The position numbers and the translations under genes were made by a program. Positions 9,470 through 18,281 of a DNA stretch of 64,000 nucleotides are shown in pieces. The notes beneath the pieces were generated by a model. That model saw only the letters and a program-made list of their open reading frames with translations, did not search any database and was not told where the DNA came from. Each line of letters begins with the position of its first letter. The stretch's first letter is position 1. Source of the stretch: G965250275 sp965250275 (GTDB lineage Bacteria > Pseudomonadota > Alphaproteobacteria > Rhodobacterales > Rhodobacteraceae); contig OZ252297.1 of assembly GCA_965250275.1 (NCBI GenBank), forward strand, positions 4,588,001-4,652,000, in the 5' to 3' direction.

Positions 9470-10000
9470 ATGGGATCGAAACTCGCCCGCGCCGCATTGG
9501 GTTTGTGTCTGGCAGGTTTGGCCGGAACGTTGCAAGCGCAGGAACAAAGCACCAACCGGGTCGCGGCAAAGACCGATTGGAGCGTGTTTGTCGAATCAGA
9601 TCCGAAGGAGTGCTGGGGCGTCTCCGCACCCAAAGAGACGGTCAACACCCGCGATGGTCGCGTCGTGGCCGTCCAGCGGGGTGATATCCTGTTGTTCGTG
9701 TTCTATCGGCCAGGCGCGGATGTGAACGGGCAAGTCACGTTTACCGGCGGATATCCCTTTGCCGCAGGATCCAGTGTGAACCTCAATATCAGCGGCACCG
9801 AGTTTGAACTTTTCACCGAGGGCGAGTGGGCGTGGCCAGCAACTGCTGCGGATGATTCCAAAATCATCACGGCCATGAAGCGGGGCGCCGAGGCGACCCT
9901 GACGGCGCGCTCGACGCGTGGAACTCAGACCAAGGACACCTTCTCCTTGTTGGGCTTTACCGCCGCGATCGAGGATGCCGAAACGCGCTGCGCGCAGTAG
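9470..10000 (+). CDS. Invasion-associated locus B (IalB) family protein
   Basis: This 176-residue exported protein has a signal peptide (hydrophobic core residues 6-19, cleavage near LQAQE) and an IalB-type beta-rich domain. Typical features are the WSVFVESDPKECW start of the domain, a basic GVSAPKETVN stretch and two cysteines (C44 and the penultimate C) that could form a disulfide. IalB was named from Bartonella erythrocyte invasion, but the family is widespread in free-living Rhodobacterales with unknown role. It is monocistronic by spacing. Confidence 0.82.
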   Translation: MGSKLARAALGLCLAGLAGTLQAQEQSTNRVAAKTDWSVFVESDPKECWGVSAPKETVNTRDGRVVAVQRGDILLFVFYRPGADVNGQVTFTGGYPFAAGSSVNLNISGTEFELFTEGEWAWPATAADDSKIITAMKRGAEATLTARSTRGTQTKDTFSLLGFTAAIEDAETRCAQ

Positions 10001-10142
10001 CGAATTTCATCTCACAAAATCACATTCAGGTTAGGTGCTCTGCATCGGCGCACAGCCACGTCGGCATTCCGGTCCGTTTCGTGTTGGCTGCGTGTTCGCT
10101 ATTTGCTGAGGACCAATTCCCAATCGCAAACGAGGTTCAGCA

Positions 10143-10703
10143 ATGACGACAAAAGTTCATACGATGGAAACCGCGCCCGAGGCATCCAAACCATTGCTGG
10201 AAAACTCCATGCGCGCCTTTGGTCGTCTTCCCTCCCTTCATGGTGTGATGGCAGAGAGCCCCCAGATGCTGGAAGGCTATCAGACGCTACATCGGCTGGC
10301 AGTCGAATCTGCTCTGTCCCCAGAAGAGCGCACAGTGGTCTGGATGACCGTCAATGTCGCAAACCGTTGCCATTATTGCGTCCCAGCCCATACCGGGATC
10401 GCCAAGCGTGAGAAGATTGCAGACGATATCATTGACGCGCTGCGCGACGAAACGCCACTCGCGGATCCAAAGCTTGAAGCTTTGCGCAATTTCACACTGG
10501 CCGTTCGGGAAACACATGGGCGCCCGGGCGAACAGGCCATGGCAGACTTCCGGGCCGCCGGGTTCGACGATCGGGCGGTTCTGGATGTGGTGCTGATCAT
10601 CGCTCAGAAGGTCATGTCGAACTTTACCAACTCGATGTTCGACACACCGACTGATGCCGCGTTCGAAAAGTTCCTTTGGCAACCGCGCGCGGCGGCGGAG
10701 TAA
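10143..10703 (+). CDS. Carboxymuconolactone decarboxylase / AhpD-like family protein
   Basis: This 186-residue, mostly helical protein has the AhpD-like redox centre NRCHYCVPAHTG, with Cys76 and Cys79 as a CxxC pair and His83 as the proton relay. That is the peroxidase-related subgroup of the carboxymuconolactone decarboxylase family, which can serve as an alkylhydroperoxidase, although the electron donor and substrate are unknown. A GAGG ribosome binding site lies 8 bases before the ATG. No obvious redox partner is adjacent. Confidence 0.85.
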   Translation: MTTKVHTMETAPEASKPLLENSMRAFGRLPSLHGVMAESPQMLEGYQTLHRLAVESALSPEERTVVWMTVNVANRCHYCVPAHTGIAKREKIADDIIDALRDETPLADPKLEALRNFTLAVRETHGRPGEQAMADFRAAGFDDRAVLDVVLIIAQKVMSNFTNSMFDTPTDAAFEKFLWQPRAAAE

Positions 10704-10777
10704 GCCCAGCAATCACAAATTGCGAATTGAGGCTCATGTACTAGACTGCTTCGCGAAGTACACAGCGCGAGGCAGAT

Positions 10778-11287
10778 GTGAGCTTTACTGATTCCGTCGT
10801 CACCTGTTTGACGAAATATGTGACCTTCTCAGGGCGCGCCAAGCGCCCCGAGTATTGGTGGTTCTTCCTGTTTGTCATCCTGTTGGTGGCCTTGTTTTCG
10901 GTCGTTGACCGCATTGTGTTTGGACCTGGCGAAGACCCCGAAGACCCGACACAGGTTTTTTCCGTGATCGCCCAACTGGCCACTGCATTGCCCCTGCTAG
11001 CCGCGGGTTGGCGCCGGATGCATGACACCGGGCGCTCAGGCTGGTACTTGCTGCTCCCCATGCTGGTGTCATTCGTGACCATCTTCGGGCTGATGCTCGG
11101 TGTCTTTGCCTTTGGGGGGTTGGAACAGGTGGTCAGCGATCCGGAAACCCTGCGCGGGCCGGCGGCGGTCCTGGGACTGACCGGTCTGATCGTTGCGGGC
11201 GTTGTGCAGGTCGTCCTCGCGATCCTGATCCTGTGGTGGTTGACCCGTCCGTCTGATCCTACAGCAAATCAATATGGAGAGCCTTGA
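10778..11287 (+). CDS. DUF805 domain membrane protein
   Basis: This 169-residue protein has four hydrophobic segments and the DUF805 pattern: YVTFSGRAKRPEYWWFFLF near the N-terminus, then GWRRMHDTGRSGWYLLLP (near residue 76). The start is GTG, with GAGG five bases upstream. DUF805 proteins are small inner-membrane proteins of unknown function, loosely grouped with YhaH/YhaI of E. coli. Its 3' end reaches just short of the next gene start, so the two may be co-transcribed. Confidence 0.88.
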   Translation: MSFTDSVVTCLTKYVTFSGRAKRPEYWWFFLFVILLVALFSVVDRIVFGPGEDPEDPTQVFSVIAQLATALPLLAAGWRRMHDTGRSGWYLLLPMLVSFVTIFGLMLGVFAFGGLEQVVSDPETLRGPAAVLGLTGLIVAGVVQVVLAILILWWLTRPSDPTANQYGEP

Positions 11288-11288
11288 G

Positions 11289-11675
11289 ATGAGATTCCTT
11301 TTGTGCCTGTCCCTCGGGCTTTGGACGACCGCAGCCATGAGTGATCCCGCACTTGAATGCGGAACTGACAACGGCAGCCAGGTCGAAATTGGTGCCTGCG
11401 TTGAAGCTGCTGAGAAGCAAGTCGATGGGGCGATCGAAGCCGCTTTGAGCTTCGCCATGGAGAGCGCGAAAGAGCTGGACGAAGTCACGGAGCGCGACGT
11501 TGCCGTGAAAGCGCTGCAGGAGTCACAGACCCGCTGGGCGGACTATCGCGACGCACAATGCAACTACGTGGGTGCGACCTATGGAGGCGGGTCCGGGACC
11601 GGAATCGCCATCAGCGGCTGCCGCGTGGTGCTGGGGCGTGAGAGAGTCGCGCAGCTGATGGCGCTGATCAACTGA
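11289..11675 (+). CDS. LprI-like (DUF1311) lysozyme-inhibitor family protein
   Basis: This protein of about 128 residues has a signal peptide (MRFLLCLSLGLWTTAAMS) and the DUF1311/LprI pattern: ALECG, a helical middle, and a RWADYRDAQCNYVGA block with paired cysteines (second one near the GCRVVLGRERV block). M. tuberculosis LprI inhibits lysozyme; most family members are uncharacterised, so the role in the periplasm is inferred only. ATG 11289 begins directly at the signal peptide and has GGAG upstream; the frame also opens at 11274, within the end of the DUF805 gene. Confidence 0.75.
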   Translation: MRFLLCLSLGLWTTAAMSDPALECGTDNGSQVEIGACVEAAEKQVDGAIEAALSFAMESAKELDEVTERDVAVKALQESQTRWADYRDAQCNYVGATYGGGSGTGIAISGCRVVLGRERVAQLMALIN

Positions 11676-11846
11676 TTGCGTGACAACCGGTCGATCGGCC
11701 GGTCCAGGCAACCTCGTGAATGTCGTGCCAAGACCGACGCCCAGCGTGCGTTGCCCCGGTCGGGCAAACGGCGGTTCGCCGAAACCTTTTGTCTTTTGCG
11801 CCCGGTCCTATATAGAGGCGCATCCGCCCAGCCATTGAGTATTGCC

Positions 11847-13022
11847 ATGTCCGCAACCGCCCCGATCACACAGGATGTCTTGACCCTGCCCCGGAAAACT
11901 CCGGACGGGCCAATCAACCTTGTCGGCCTCACCAGAGCGGCGCTGCGCAAGGTTCTGATCGAACATGGCACCCCCGAAAAGCAGGCCAAAATGCGGGTTG
12001 GGCAAATCTGGCAGTGGATCTATCAGTGGGGCGTCCGCGACTTTGCGGAGATGACCAACCTGTCCAAAGTGTACCGCGCGGAACTGGCCGAGACGTTTGT
12101 GGTCGAGATCCCGGAAGTTGTCTCGAAACAAGTCAGTTCGGATGGGACCCGCAAGTATCTTGTGCGCATCGCAGGCGGGCACGAAGTCGAGATCGTTTAC
12201 ATCCCCGAAGAGGGGCGCGGCACGCTGTGTATCTCGTCACAGGTCGGCTGCACGCTGACTTGTTCGTTCTGCCACACCGGGACCCAAAAACTGGTCCGAA
12301 ACCTGACCGCCGGCGAAATCATCGGCCAGGTCATGGTCGTGCGCGACGACCTCGACGAGTGGCCAGAGATCGGCGCACCCAAGGACGAGACCCGGCTGCT
12401 CAGCAACATCGTTTTGATGGGAATGGGAGAACCGCTCTACAACTTCGAGAACGTCCGGGATGCGATGAAGATAGCAATGGATCCGGAAGGGATTCAGTTG
12501 AGCCGGCGGCGCATAACGCTGTCCACGTCTGGTGTTGTCCCCGAGATCGCCCGCACAGCGGAAGAAATTGGCTGCCAGCTGGCCGTATCGTTCCATGCCA
12601 CGACAGACGAAACACGCAATACGCTGGTTCCGATCAACAAACGGTGGAACATTACCGAACTGCTGGAGGCACTGCGCAGCTATCCCAAGGTGTCGAATTC
12701 CGAACGGATTACGTTCGAGTATGTAATGCTAAAGGGAGTTAACGACAGCGACGAAGACGCCCGCCGCCTGATCAAACTCATCGATGGCATTCCTGCCAAG
12801 ATTAACCTGATCCCGTTTAACGAGTGGCCGGGTGCGCCCTACGAGCGGTCATCGAACACGCGGATCCGAGCCTTTGCCGACATCATTTACAAGGCGGGAT
12901 ATGCCTCGCCGATCAGGACGCCACGCGGTGAAGATATCATGGCCGCGTGCGGCCAGTTGAAATCTGCGACCGAGCGAGCCCGCAAATCCCGGCGCCAGAT
13001 CGAGGCCGAGGCCGGGCTTTAA
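11847..13022 (+). CDS. rlmN: 23S rRNA/tRNA adenine C2-methyltransferase RlmN
   Basis: This 391-residue radical SAM enzyme methylates C2 of A2503 in 23S rRNA and A37 in some tRNAs. The CxxxCxxC iron-sulfur motif is at Cys135, Cys139 and Cys142. The MGMGEPLYNF block (SAM site), the FHATTDETRN block and the C-terminal AACGQL block (with the methyl-carrying Cys) are all present. The start is ATG 11847; the frame runs open back to 11676 without homologous content. A TATATA stretch at 11809 could be part of its promoter. The next gene begins 5 bp after the stop. Confidence 0.96.
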   Translation: MSATAPITQDVLTLPRKTPDGPINLVGLTRAALRKVLIEHGTPEKQAKMRVGQIWQWIYQWGVRDFAEMTNLSKVYRAELAETFVVEIPEVVSKQVSSDGTRKYLVRIAGGHEVEIVYIPEEGRGTLCISSQVGCTLTCSFCHTGTQKLVRNLTAGEIIGQVMVVRDDLDEWPEIGAPKDETRLLSNIVLMGMGEPLYNFENVRDAMKIAMDPEGIQLSRRRITLSTSGVVPEIARTAEEIGCQLAVSFHATTDETRNTLVPINKRWNITELLEALRSYPKVSNSERITFEYVMLKGVNDSDEDARRLIKLIDGIPAKINLIPFNEWPGAPYERSSNTRIRAFADIIYKAGYASPIRTPRGEDIMAACGQLKSATERARKSRRQIEAEAGL

Positions 13023-13027
13023 ACTCT

Positions 13028-13768
13028 ATGACCCGTCGGCGCGACCTCCTGGTTCTGGGAGCGGTGTTTGCCGTGGCCATTGCAATCCCCCCGATCCTGC
13101 GCCGGCGCGCAGAGGCCTTCGACTTCCGGCCACTGCCCGGCTTCGCGGGATTCAGAACGCTTGCAAGTGGTGCGGTCTCAGCAGGCCCCGCCTTCTTGGT
13201 CGGGTTCAATCCGGACGAGAGTCGTTCGATACCACTGCTTTCCACAGATCCTTGCCGCGCCTTGTTTCGTGATGCGCCCAAGCCCTCGGCTGATTTGCTC
13301 CCAATCGCTGTTTTCACGGATTACAACTGCCCCAACTGCGCGGCGTTCGAAGCGCGACTGGCGGCAATGATCAAAAACGGTGCCCCATTGCTCCCGGTCT
13401 GGCACGAACTCCCTTTGTTGGGACCCAGATCGGTCTGGGGGGCCAAGGTGGCGTTGGCAGCAAAGCGGCAGGGCGCATATGATCCCGTGCACCATGACCT
13501 GATGACCCGCGTCCTACCACCCGGTCCTGTCGCCCTTGCTTCAATGGCCGCGCGTCACGGATTGGACCCTGACCAGCTTTGGTCAGACGCCAACGGCCTT
13601 GTTGTGGAAGCCGAACTCGACGCTGCCTTGGGTCTGGGACGCAGCCTGGGGGTGCCGGGCACACCCAGCTTTGTGCTGGGGCGCACACTGGTTATCGGCG
13701 CCATGTCAGAGCGCGACCTGACACGTTTGATCGAACTCGAACGCGCGGAAACAGGGCAAATCTGCTGA
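13028..13768 (+). CDS. DsbA-family thioredoxin-like oxidoreductase
   Basis: This protein of about 246 residues has a twin-arginine-like basic start (MTRRRDLL) and one hydrophobic segment (residues 8-24), so it is probably exported or membrane anchored. The redox site is CPNC (Cys101, Cys104), followed by a helical insertion and a GVPGTPSFVLG cis-proline loop near residue 215, as in DsbA/DsbG-like proteins. It may act in periplasmic disulfide chemistry. Starting 5 bp after rlmN, it is probably co-transcribed with it. Confidence 0.82.
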   Translation: MTRRRDLLVLGAVFAVAIAIPPILRRRAEAFDFRPLPGFAGFRTLASGAVSAGPAFLVGFNPDESRSIPLLSTDPCRALFRDAPKPSADLLPIAVFTDYNCPNCAAFEARLAAMIKNGAPLLPVWHELPLLGPRSVWGAKVALAAKRQGAYDPVHHDLMTRVLPPGPVALASMAARHGLDPDQLWSDANGLVVEAELDAALGLGRSLGVPGTPSFVLGRTLVIGAMSERDLTRLIELERAETGQIC

Positions 13769-13883
13769 ACACCCGCTGACGAATTGTGGTGATCGCCCTG
13801 TTCAGCGCCACAAAGATTCCCCGTTCCCGAAACACTTTCGCCCGCTTGGCCGAACAGTGTCCGCCCCGTTACCTGATACGGGA

Positions 13884-14105
13884 ATGGGTTTAGATATGTT
13901 ACATACCGAGTTTAAGGACGTGATGCTCGATGCTCCGGTTCTGGAGTTGATTATGCGTGAACGCGACATGGCATTGAGCAAGCGCGAATGGCAGTTTCGG
14001 CTCGCCGGATACGGCTACGCAATCAAGGATGTCGATGGTACGCAGGTTGTCACCAGCCTTGCGCACGGAACAGAACTGGGCGTCCTGCCCGTCAACCTGA
14101 ACTAA
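13884..14105 (+). CDS. Small protein of unknown function
   Basis: This protein of about 73 residues is one I do not recognise. It has no signal peptide or transmembrane segment. The middle is charged and helix-like (LELIMRERDMALSKREWQFRLAGYGYAI) and the end is beta-like. Starts at 13857 (GTG), 13884 or 13896 are possible. Coding is supported by the smooth frame with normal codon use. It is convergent with the LOG-family gene, 10 bp away. Confidence 0.5.
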   Translation: MGLDMLHTEFKDVMLDAPVLELIMRERDMALSKREWQFRLAGYGYAIKDVDGTQVVTSLAHGTELGVLPVNLN

Positions 14106-14115
14106 AGCGGCAGCG

Positions 14116-14961
14116 CTACTCGCGCCCGGGAATTTCGCTGCGTGGCGGAGCGGGCTCCCAACGTTCGATCAGGTCGACGGCTTCCGCTGCAGACTCCACA
14201 AACCGGAAAAGATCCAGATCTTCTTCTGAGATTGTGCCGGCCTCCGCGAGCGCCCGCCAATTGATGACCTCTTCCCAGAATGCTCGGCCAAACAGCAAGA
14301 AGGGGATCCGCTGCATCCGGCCAGTTTGGATCAGCGTCAGCGCCTCAAACATTTCATCCATTGTGCCAAAGCCACCGGGAAAGACGCATATGGCACGCGC
14401 ACGCATCAGAAAGTGCATTTTGCGGATCGCGAAGTAGTGGAAGTTAAAACTGAGCTCTGGCGTCACATAGGAGTTGGGTGCCTGTTCGTGCGGCAAAACG
14501 ATGCTCAACCCGATCGACGATCCACCGGCTTCTTCCGCCCCCCGATTGCCCGCCTCCATCACTCCGGGACCACCGCCCGTCACAATGACATTCTCGCGGC
14601 CACCCTGCTCAATTGACTTTTGAGTCATGAGGCACGCGAACTCCCGCGCCTCTTCGTAGAATTCCGAAAGCTCGGCCAACGTAGACGTGCGTGCCTGGGA
14701 TTTTTGATCGGGCGACAGAATGCGGGCCCCACCGAATAAGACGACGGTGCTATTGATGCCTCGTTCGTCCAGAATCATTTCCGGTTTCAGCAGCTCCAGT
14801 TGCAATCGCACAGGCCGCAATTCATCCCGACAGAGGAAATCCTCATCCGCAAAAGCCAACGTGTAGGATGACGACCGGGTTTGCGGCGTGTCCGGCACTT
14901 CATGCGCCGAAGTACGATCTGACCGGGCGTCGCGCAGTCGGCTGTGACGATTGTCGTTCAT
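14116..14961 (-). CDS. LOG family protein (TIGR00730-type Rossmann fold)
   Basis: This protein of about 281 residues has the LOG-family signature PGGFGTMDEMFE (residues near 210) and an upstream GGGPGVMEAGNRGAEEAG nucleotide-binding block. LOG proteins cleave cytokinin riboside monophosphates or related nucleotides to free base and ribose phosphate; they are often mislabelled lysine decarboxylases. The N-terminal 70 residues are a less conserved, charged extension. The start at 14961 is preferred because the frame upstream reads into the divergent dehydratase promoter region. Confidence 0.88.
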   Translation of the reverse strand: MNDNRHSRLRDARSDRTSAHEVPDTPQTRSSSYTLAFADEDFLCRDELRPVRLQLELLKPEMILDERGINSTVVLFGGARILSPDQKSQARTSTLAELSEFYEEAREFACLMTQKSIEQGGRENVIVTGGGPGVMEAGNRGAEEAGGSSIGLSIVLPHEQAPNSYVTPELSFNFHYFAIRKMHFLMRARAICVFPGGFGTMDEMFEALTLIQTGRMQRIPFLLFGRAFWEEVINWRALAEAGTISEEDLDLFRFVESAAEAVDLIERWEPAPPRSEIPGRE

Positions 14962-15038
14962 GCGTGGCGGTCCCTGCTTGCGTGTTTTTTTCAGCCCTAT
15001 AGGGTTGGCCTTCGCAATACCAGAGACAGGGCCCAAAG

Positions 15039-15959
15039 ATGGACTGGCAAAACGAAATTCAGGCGGCAGCTGCCCGTATCGAGGGACATATCATCTGCAC
15101 CCCGGTTGCGACCTCTTCGATGCTGGGGCCTGAGCGGCCGGTCGAACTGAAATTCGAGCAAATGCAGCATACCGGTAGTTTCAAGGCGCGCGGAGCGTTC
15201 AATACTTTGCTGGCTAGCGATGTACCCGGTGCGGGTGTTGTGGCGGCAAGCGGGGGCAACCATGGCGCGGCAGTCGCATACGCAGCCCATGCTCTGGGCC
15301 ACCCGGCGCATGTTTTTGTCCCCGAGATGGCGGGCCCGTCGAAGATCGCGTTGATTGAGCGCACGGGCGCTGAGCTCACCGTTGTGCCCGGCGAGTATGT
15401 GAACGCGCTGCAAGCCGCGAAGGACTTTGAAGCCAAAAGCGGTGCGATGCAGATCCATGCCTATGATGCGACACTCACCATTGCGGGTCAGGGCACCACA
15501 TTCCGCGAATGGGAGGCACAGGGCCTCGACGCGGACACTCTATTGATCGCAGTTGGCGGCGGCGGACTGATCGGCGGGGCGCTGGCTTGGCTGCAGAGCC
15601 GCCGCAAGGTGGTCGCGGTTGAGCCGGAAACTTCTTGTGCCTTGCATGCTGCATTGAATGCCGGAACGCCCGTTGACGTGGAGGTTTCAGGTGTGGCGGC
15701 CAATGCCCTGGGCGCGCGTCGTATCGGTCAGCTCTGTTTTGACCTTTCAGGCGCCTTCCTGGCGGAGTCTCTGGTGGTCTCGGATGACGCGATTGTCCGC
15801 GCCCAAAAACTCCTGTGGCAAGCGCACCGACAGTTGGTCGAACCTGCGGGCGCAGCCGCACTCGCAGCACTTTTGGACGGACGTTACATCCCGGAGGCGG
15901 GAGAGCGCGTTGCCGTGCTGATCTGCGGCGCCAACCCGGCACCGGACCCGTTTCCCTGA
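15039..15959 (+). CDS. Threonine/serine dehydratase (fold-type II PLP enzyme)
   Basis: This 306-residue protein has the PLP-lysine motif GSFKARGAFN (Lys49), the SGGNHGAAVAYAA phosphate/substrate loop and the glycine loop GGGGLIGG near residue 170. It matches short, catabolic-type threonine dehydratases that lack the regulatory ACT domain, and should deaminate threonine or serine to the 2-oxoacid. It is divergent from the LOG gene. With serCAB nearby it might be a serine sink, but that is only proximity. Confidence 0.88.
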   Translation: MDWQNEIQAAAARIEGHIICTPVATSSMLGPERPVELKFEQMQHTGSFKARGAFNTLLASDVPGAGVVAASGGNHGAAVAYAAHALGHPAHVFVPEMAGPSKIALIERTGAELTVVPGEYVNALQAAKDFEAKSGAMQIHAYDATLTIAGQGTTFREWEAQGLDADTLLIAVGGGGLIGGALAWLQSRRKVVAVEPETSCALHAALNAGTPVDVEVSGVAANALGARRIGQLCFDLSGAFLAESLVVSDDAIVRAQKLLWQAHRQLVEPAGAAALAALLDGRYIPEAGERVAVLICGANPAPDPFP

Positions 15960-16044
15960 AAGGCCCACACCTACACCGATTGTGCCCGGACCCGGCCCGG
16001 ATTATAGGGCAACCAAGTCAACGCATCGAACAGGAGAGCCCGTC

Positions 16045-16872
16045 ATGTCCAACGCAGAACTCGAGACAGCGATTGAAGCCGCGTGGGACGTCCGCGACAC
16101 AATTTCCCCCACAACCGGTGGGGCGACCCGAGAGGCGATCGAGGAAACGCTGGATGCGTTGGACGGCGGTACGCTTCGCGTGGCTGAGCGTCAGGACGAT
16201 GGGCATTGGCATGTCAATCAATGGGCCAAGAAGGCGGTTTTGCTTGGTTTTCGGATCAAAGACATGGAGCAGCAGGCCGGTGGCCCACAAGGCGGTGGCT
16301 GGTGGGACAAGGTCGACAGCAAGTTCGCCGGATGGGGCGACAATCAATGGAGGGCTTCCGGTTTTCGTGCGGTTCCCAACTGCGTCGTGCGCAAGAGCGC
16401 CTTTATCGCGCCGGGCGTGGTGCTGATGCCATCCTTCGTGAATCTCGGCGCTTATGTCGACGAGGGCACGATGGTGGACACCTGGGCAACCGTTGGAAGC
16501 TGCGCACAGATCGGTAAGAATGTGCATCTGTCGGGCGGCGTTGGAATCGGCGGTGTGCTGGAACCGATGCAGGCAGGCCCAACCATCATCGAAGACAACT
16601 GCTTCATTGGTGCACGCTCCGAAGTGGTTGAAGGGTGTATCATACGTGAAGGCTCTGTCCTGGGTATGGGAGTCTTCATTGGCCAATCCACAAAGATCGT
16701 CGACCGGGAAACCGGCGAGGTGATGTATGGCGAAGTGCCGCCTTACTCAGTGGTCGTCGCGGGCTCCATGCCGTCCAAGAACGACATCAACCTTTACTGC
16801 GCGGTCATCGTGAAACGAGTCGATGAGCGGACCCGGTCCAAGACGGGAATCAACGAGCTTCTGCGCGACTGA
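16045..16872 (+). CDS. dapD: 2,3,4,5-tetrahydropyridine-2,6-dicarboxylate N-succinyltransferase
   Basis: This 275-residue enzyme performs the succinylase step of lysine/diaminopimelate synthesis. After a helical N-terminal domain it has a left-handed beta-helix built of hexapeptide repeats (about residues 100-240), with the FRAVPNCVVRKSAFIAPGVVLMPS entry and IGARSEVVEGCIIREGSVLGMGVFIG core. GGAG precedes the ATG at 16045; the longer frame from 15982 is leader. dapE lies 5.5 kb downstream on the same strand. Confidence 0.96.
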   Translation: MSNAELETAIEAAWDVRDTISPTTGGATREAIEETLDALDGGTLRVAERQDDGHWHVNQWAKKAVLLGFRIKDMEQQAGGPQGGGWWDKVDSKFAGWGDNQWRASGFRAVPNCVVRKSAFIAPGVVLMPSFVNLGAYVDEGTMVDTWATVGSCAQIGKNVHLSGGVGIGGVLEPMQAGPTIIEDNCFIGARSEVVEGCIIREGSVLGMGVFIGQSTKIVDRETGEVMYGEVPPYSVVVAGSMPSKNDINLYCAVIVKRVDERTRSKTGINELLRD

Positions 16873-16962
16873 TCGCAGTTCACGACAGTCTGTTTCCAAA
16901 CCACGCATCCGATGCCATGAGTGCGTCCGGATGGAGCCACAATTGGCGTGCAGATAGACTGC

Positions 16963-17865
16963 ATGTCGAATGTTAAAGAGTTCAATTTTAAACACTTTCA
17001 GATCATTCACGATCTGAAGGCGGTCGCCCGGCGCGCCTCAGGTGCGGGTTATGCCCGTATTGCTGTTGCCGTGCCGGGCGCCACGCACAGCGCCGGAAAA
17101 CTGCAACTTGAACTGGCGCGACTCGTGGACGGGGATGGCCGCATTCCACCCGACATTTTGCCCGATTTGTTCCCCTGTTTGCTGCTGGTTGCCTCCATGC
17201 CGCAAGACGACGAAATCGCCTTTGAAGCGGCCACGGCCATCTTGCTGATGGACCGCATTCAGGGCGGCAGCAGCACCGACGATATGGGATGGCATTGGAG
17301 CGCCTTTGCATCACACTATCGCGCTGCGGACGCCCCGGTCCGCTCCGCTCTGATGCAGGGGTTTGCGCTCTGCATGAATGTCCGGCTCCTCAATCTGAAA
17401 CATCCACCCGGCCCAATCGATCTTGCAACCGAAGACGCAGATACGATTTGCGACGCCTTGTTGGACACCGTTCTGAGAACGGCGCGAAACGATGATGTCG
17501 GTCGGCAACTCGCGGCCCTCGCGGAACCGGGACAAAACGGCCAATTTCAGGTCCAGACGGACCCAGCGGGCCATTCAGTCATCGAAACGGTGTCCCAGGA
17601 ACCCGGTCATCCCAGATTCCTGCCTTGCCTTGCCCTGATGTGTCTCCGAGCCATCCGAACCGGCGCGCAAGGGGACGATATCGCGTCGCTCTGGCGTACT
17701 CATGGGCCGAGTTTGGTGATGTTGCCTCGGGTCCAGCTGCGTCCCGTGGTCGAAGGGATCCGCCACTTGTTCGAAACCTTGCCGGATTGGAACCCCTACC
17801 GGTCATGGTCGGATGATGAGCTGGCGAATGAAGCCACACCAATCCCCTGGCTGGGAGTGGCTTGA
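16963..17865 (+). CDS. Unrecognised protein downstream of dapD
   Basis: This protein of about 300 residues belongs to no family I recognise. It has no signal peptide and no clear membrane helix. It looks alpha-helical and soluble, with an N-terminal beta/alpha stretch (ARIAVAVPGA), a hydrophobic LLLVASMP strand near residue 75 and several W/F-rich helices near the C-terminus. A GTG at 16921 follows directly after a stop codon and is the earliest possible start; the ATG at 16963 is my choice, and no good ribosome binding site decides. It lies between dapD and a 107-residue gene. Confidence 0.6.
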   Translation: MSNVKEFNFKHFQIIHDLKAVARRASGAGYARIAVAVPGATHSAGKLQLELARLVDGDGRIPPDILPDLFPCLLLVASMPQDDEIAFEAATAILLMDRIQGGSSTDDMGWHWSAFASHYRAADAPVRSALMQGFALCMNVRLLNLKHPPGPIDLATEDADTICDALLDTVLRTARNDDVGRQLAALAEPGQNGQFQVQTDPAGHSVIETVSQEPGHPRFLPCLALMCLRAIRTGAQGDDIASLWRTHGPSLVMLPRVQLRPVVEGIRHLFETLPDWNPYRSWSDDELANEATPIPWLGVA

Positions 17866-17895
17866 CATTGCCGGGCTGCGCGCGCATCGCAAAGC

Positions 17896-18219
17896 ATGGC
17901 CAACGCCGCATCAAAACAGAAGGTCTACACCCTGGTTGTCCAGATCGGGCGCAAGGATGGTGACGGACTGCCCGATGGAGCAATCGGCGCGGCCCTGATG
18001 TGTTTTGCAACTGGCGTGGACGAAGCTGAGGCAGTGCGCGAAACGGTCGCCATTCTCAAACAGGCCGATACCGCACCGCTTGATGTCACCGGGTACGGCA
18101 CTCTGGCAGATCGGGAAGCTGAGGGGCACGAAATCGAAGAAGACGAGCGCGCGCTGATGAACCGCGCGCTGGCCGAAAACGCGGTTATCGTGGCCCAGAT
18201 GACGCCCTTCTTCAACTGA
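17896..18219 (+). CDS. Small conserved-looking cytoplasmic protein, function unknown
   Basis: This 107-residue acidic protein has a beta-alpha-beta look: YTLVVQIGRK, then a helix with EAEAVRETVAILKQA, then a LDVTGYGTLADREAEGHEI segment and a final helix. I do not recognise the family. No signal peptide or membrane segment is seen. It follows the previous gene by 30 bp, so they could share a transcript. It is convergent with the channel gene (62-bp gap without a clear terminator). Confidence 0.55.
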   Translation: MANAASKQKVYTLVVQIGRKDGDGLPDGAIGAALMCFATGVDEAEAVRETVAILKQADTAPLDVTGYGTLADREAEGHEIEEDERALMNRALAENAVIVAQMTPFFN

Positions 18220-18281
18220 ACCTTGTGGGTTCCGCACTGAGCGCTTGCGCAATTCCGCTCTGACAAAGCCACCTCTAAGCA

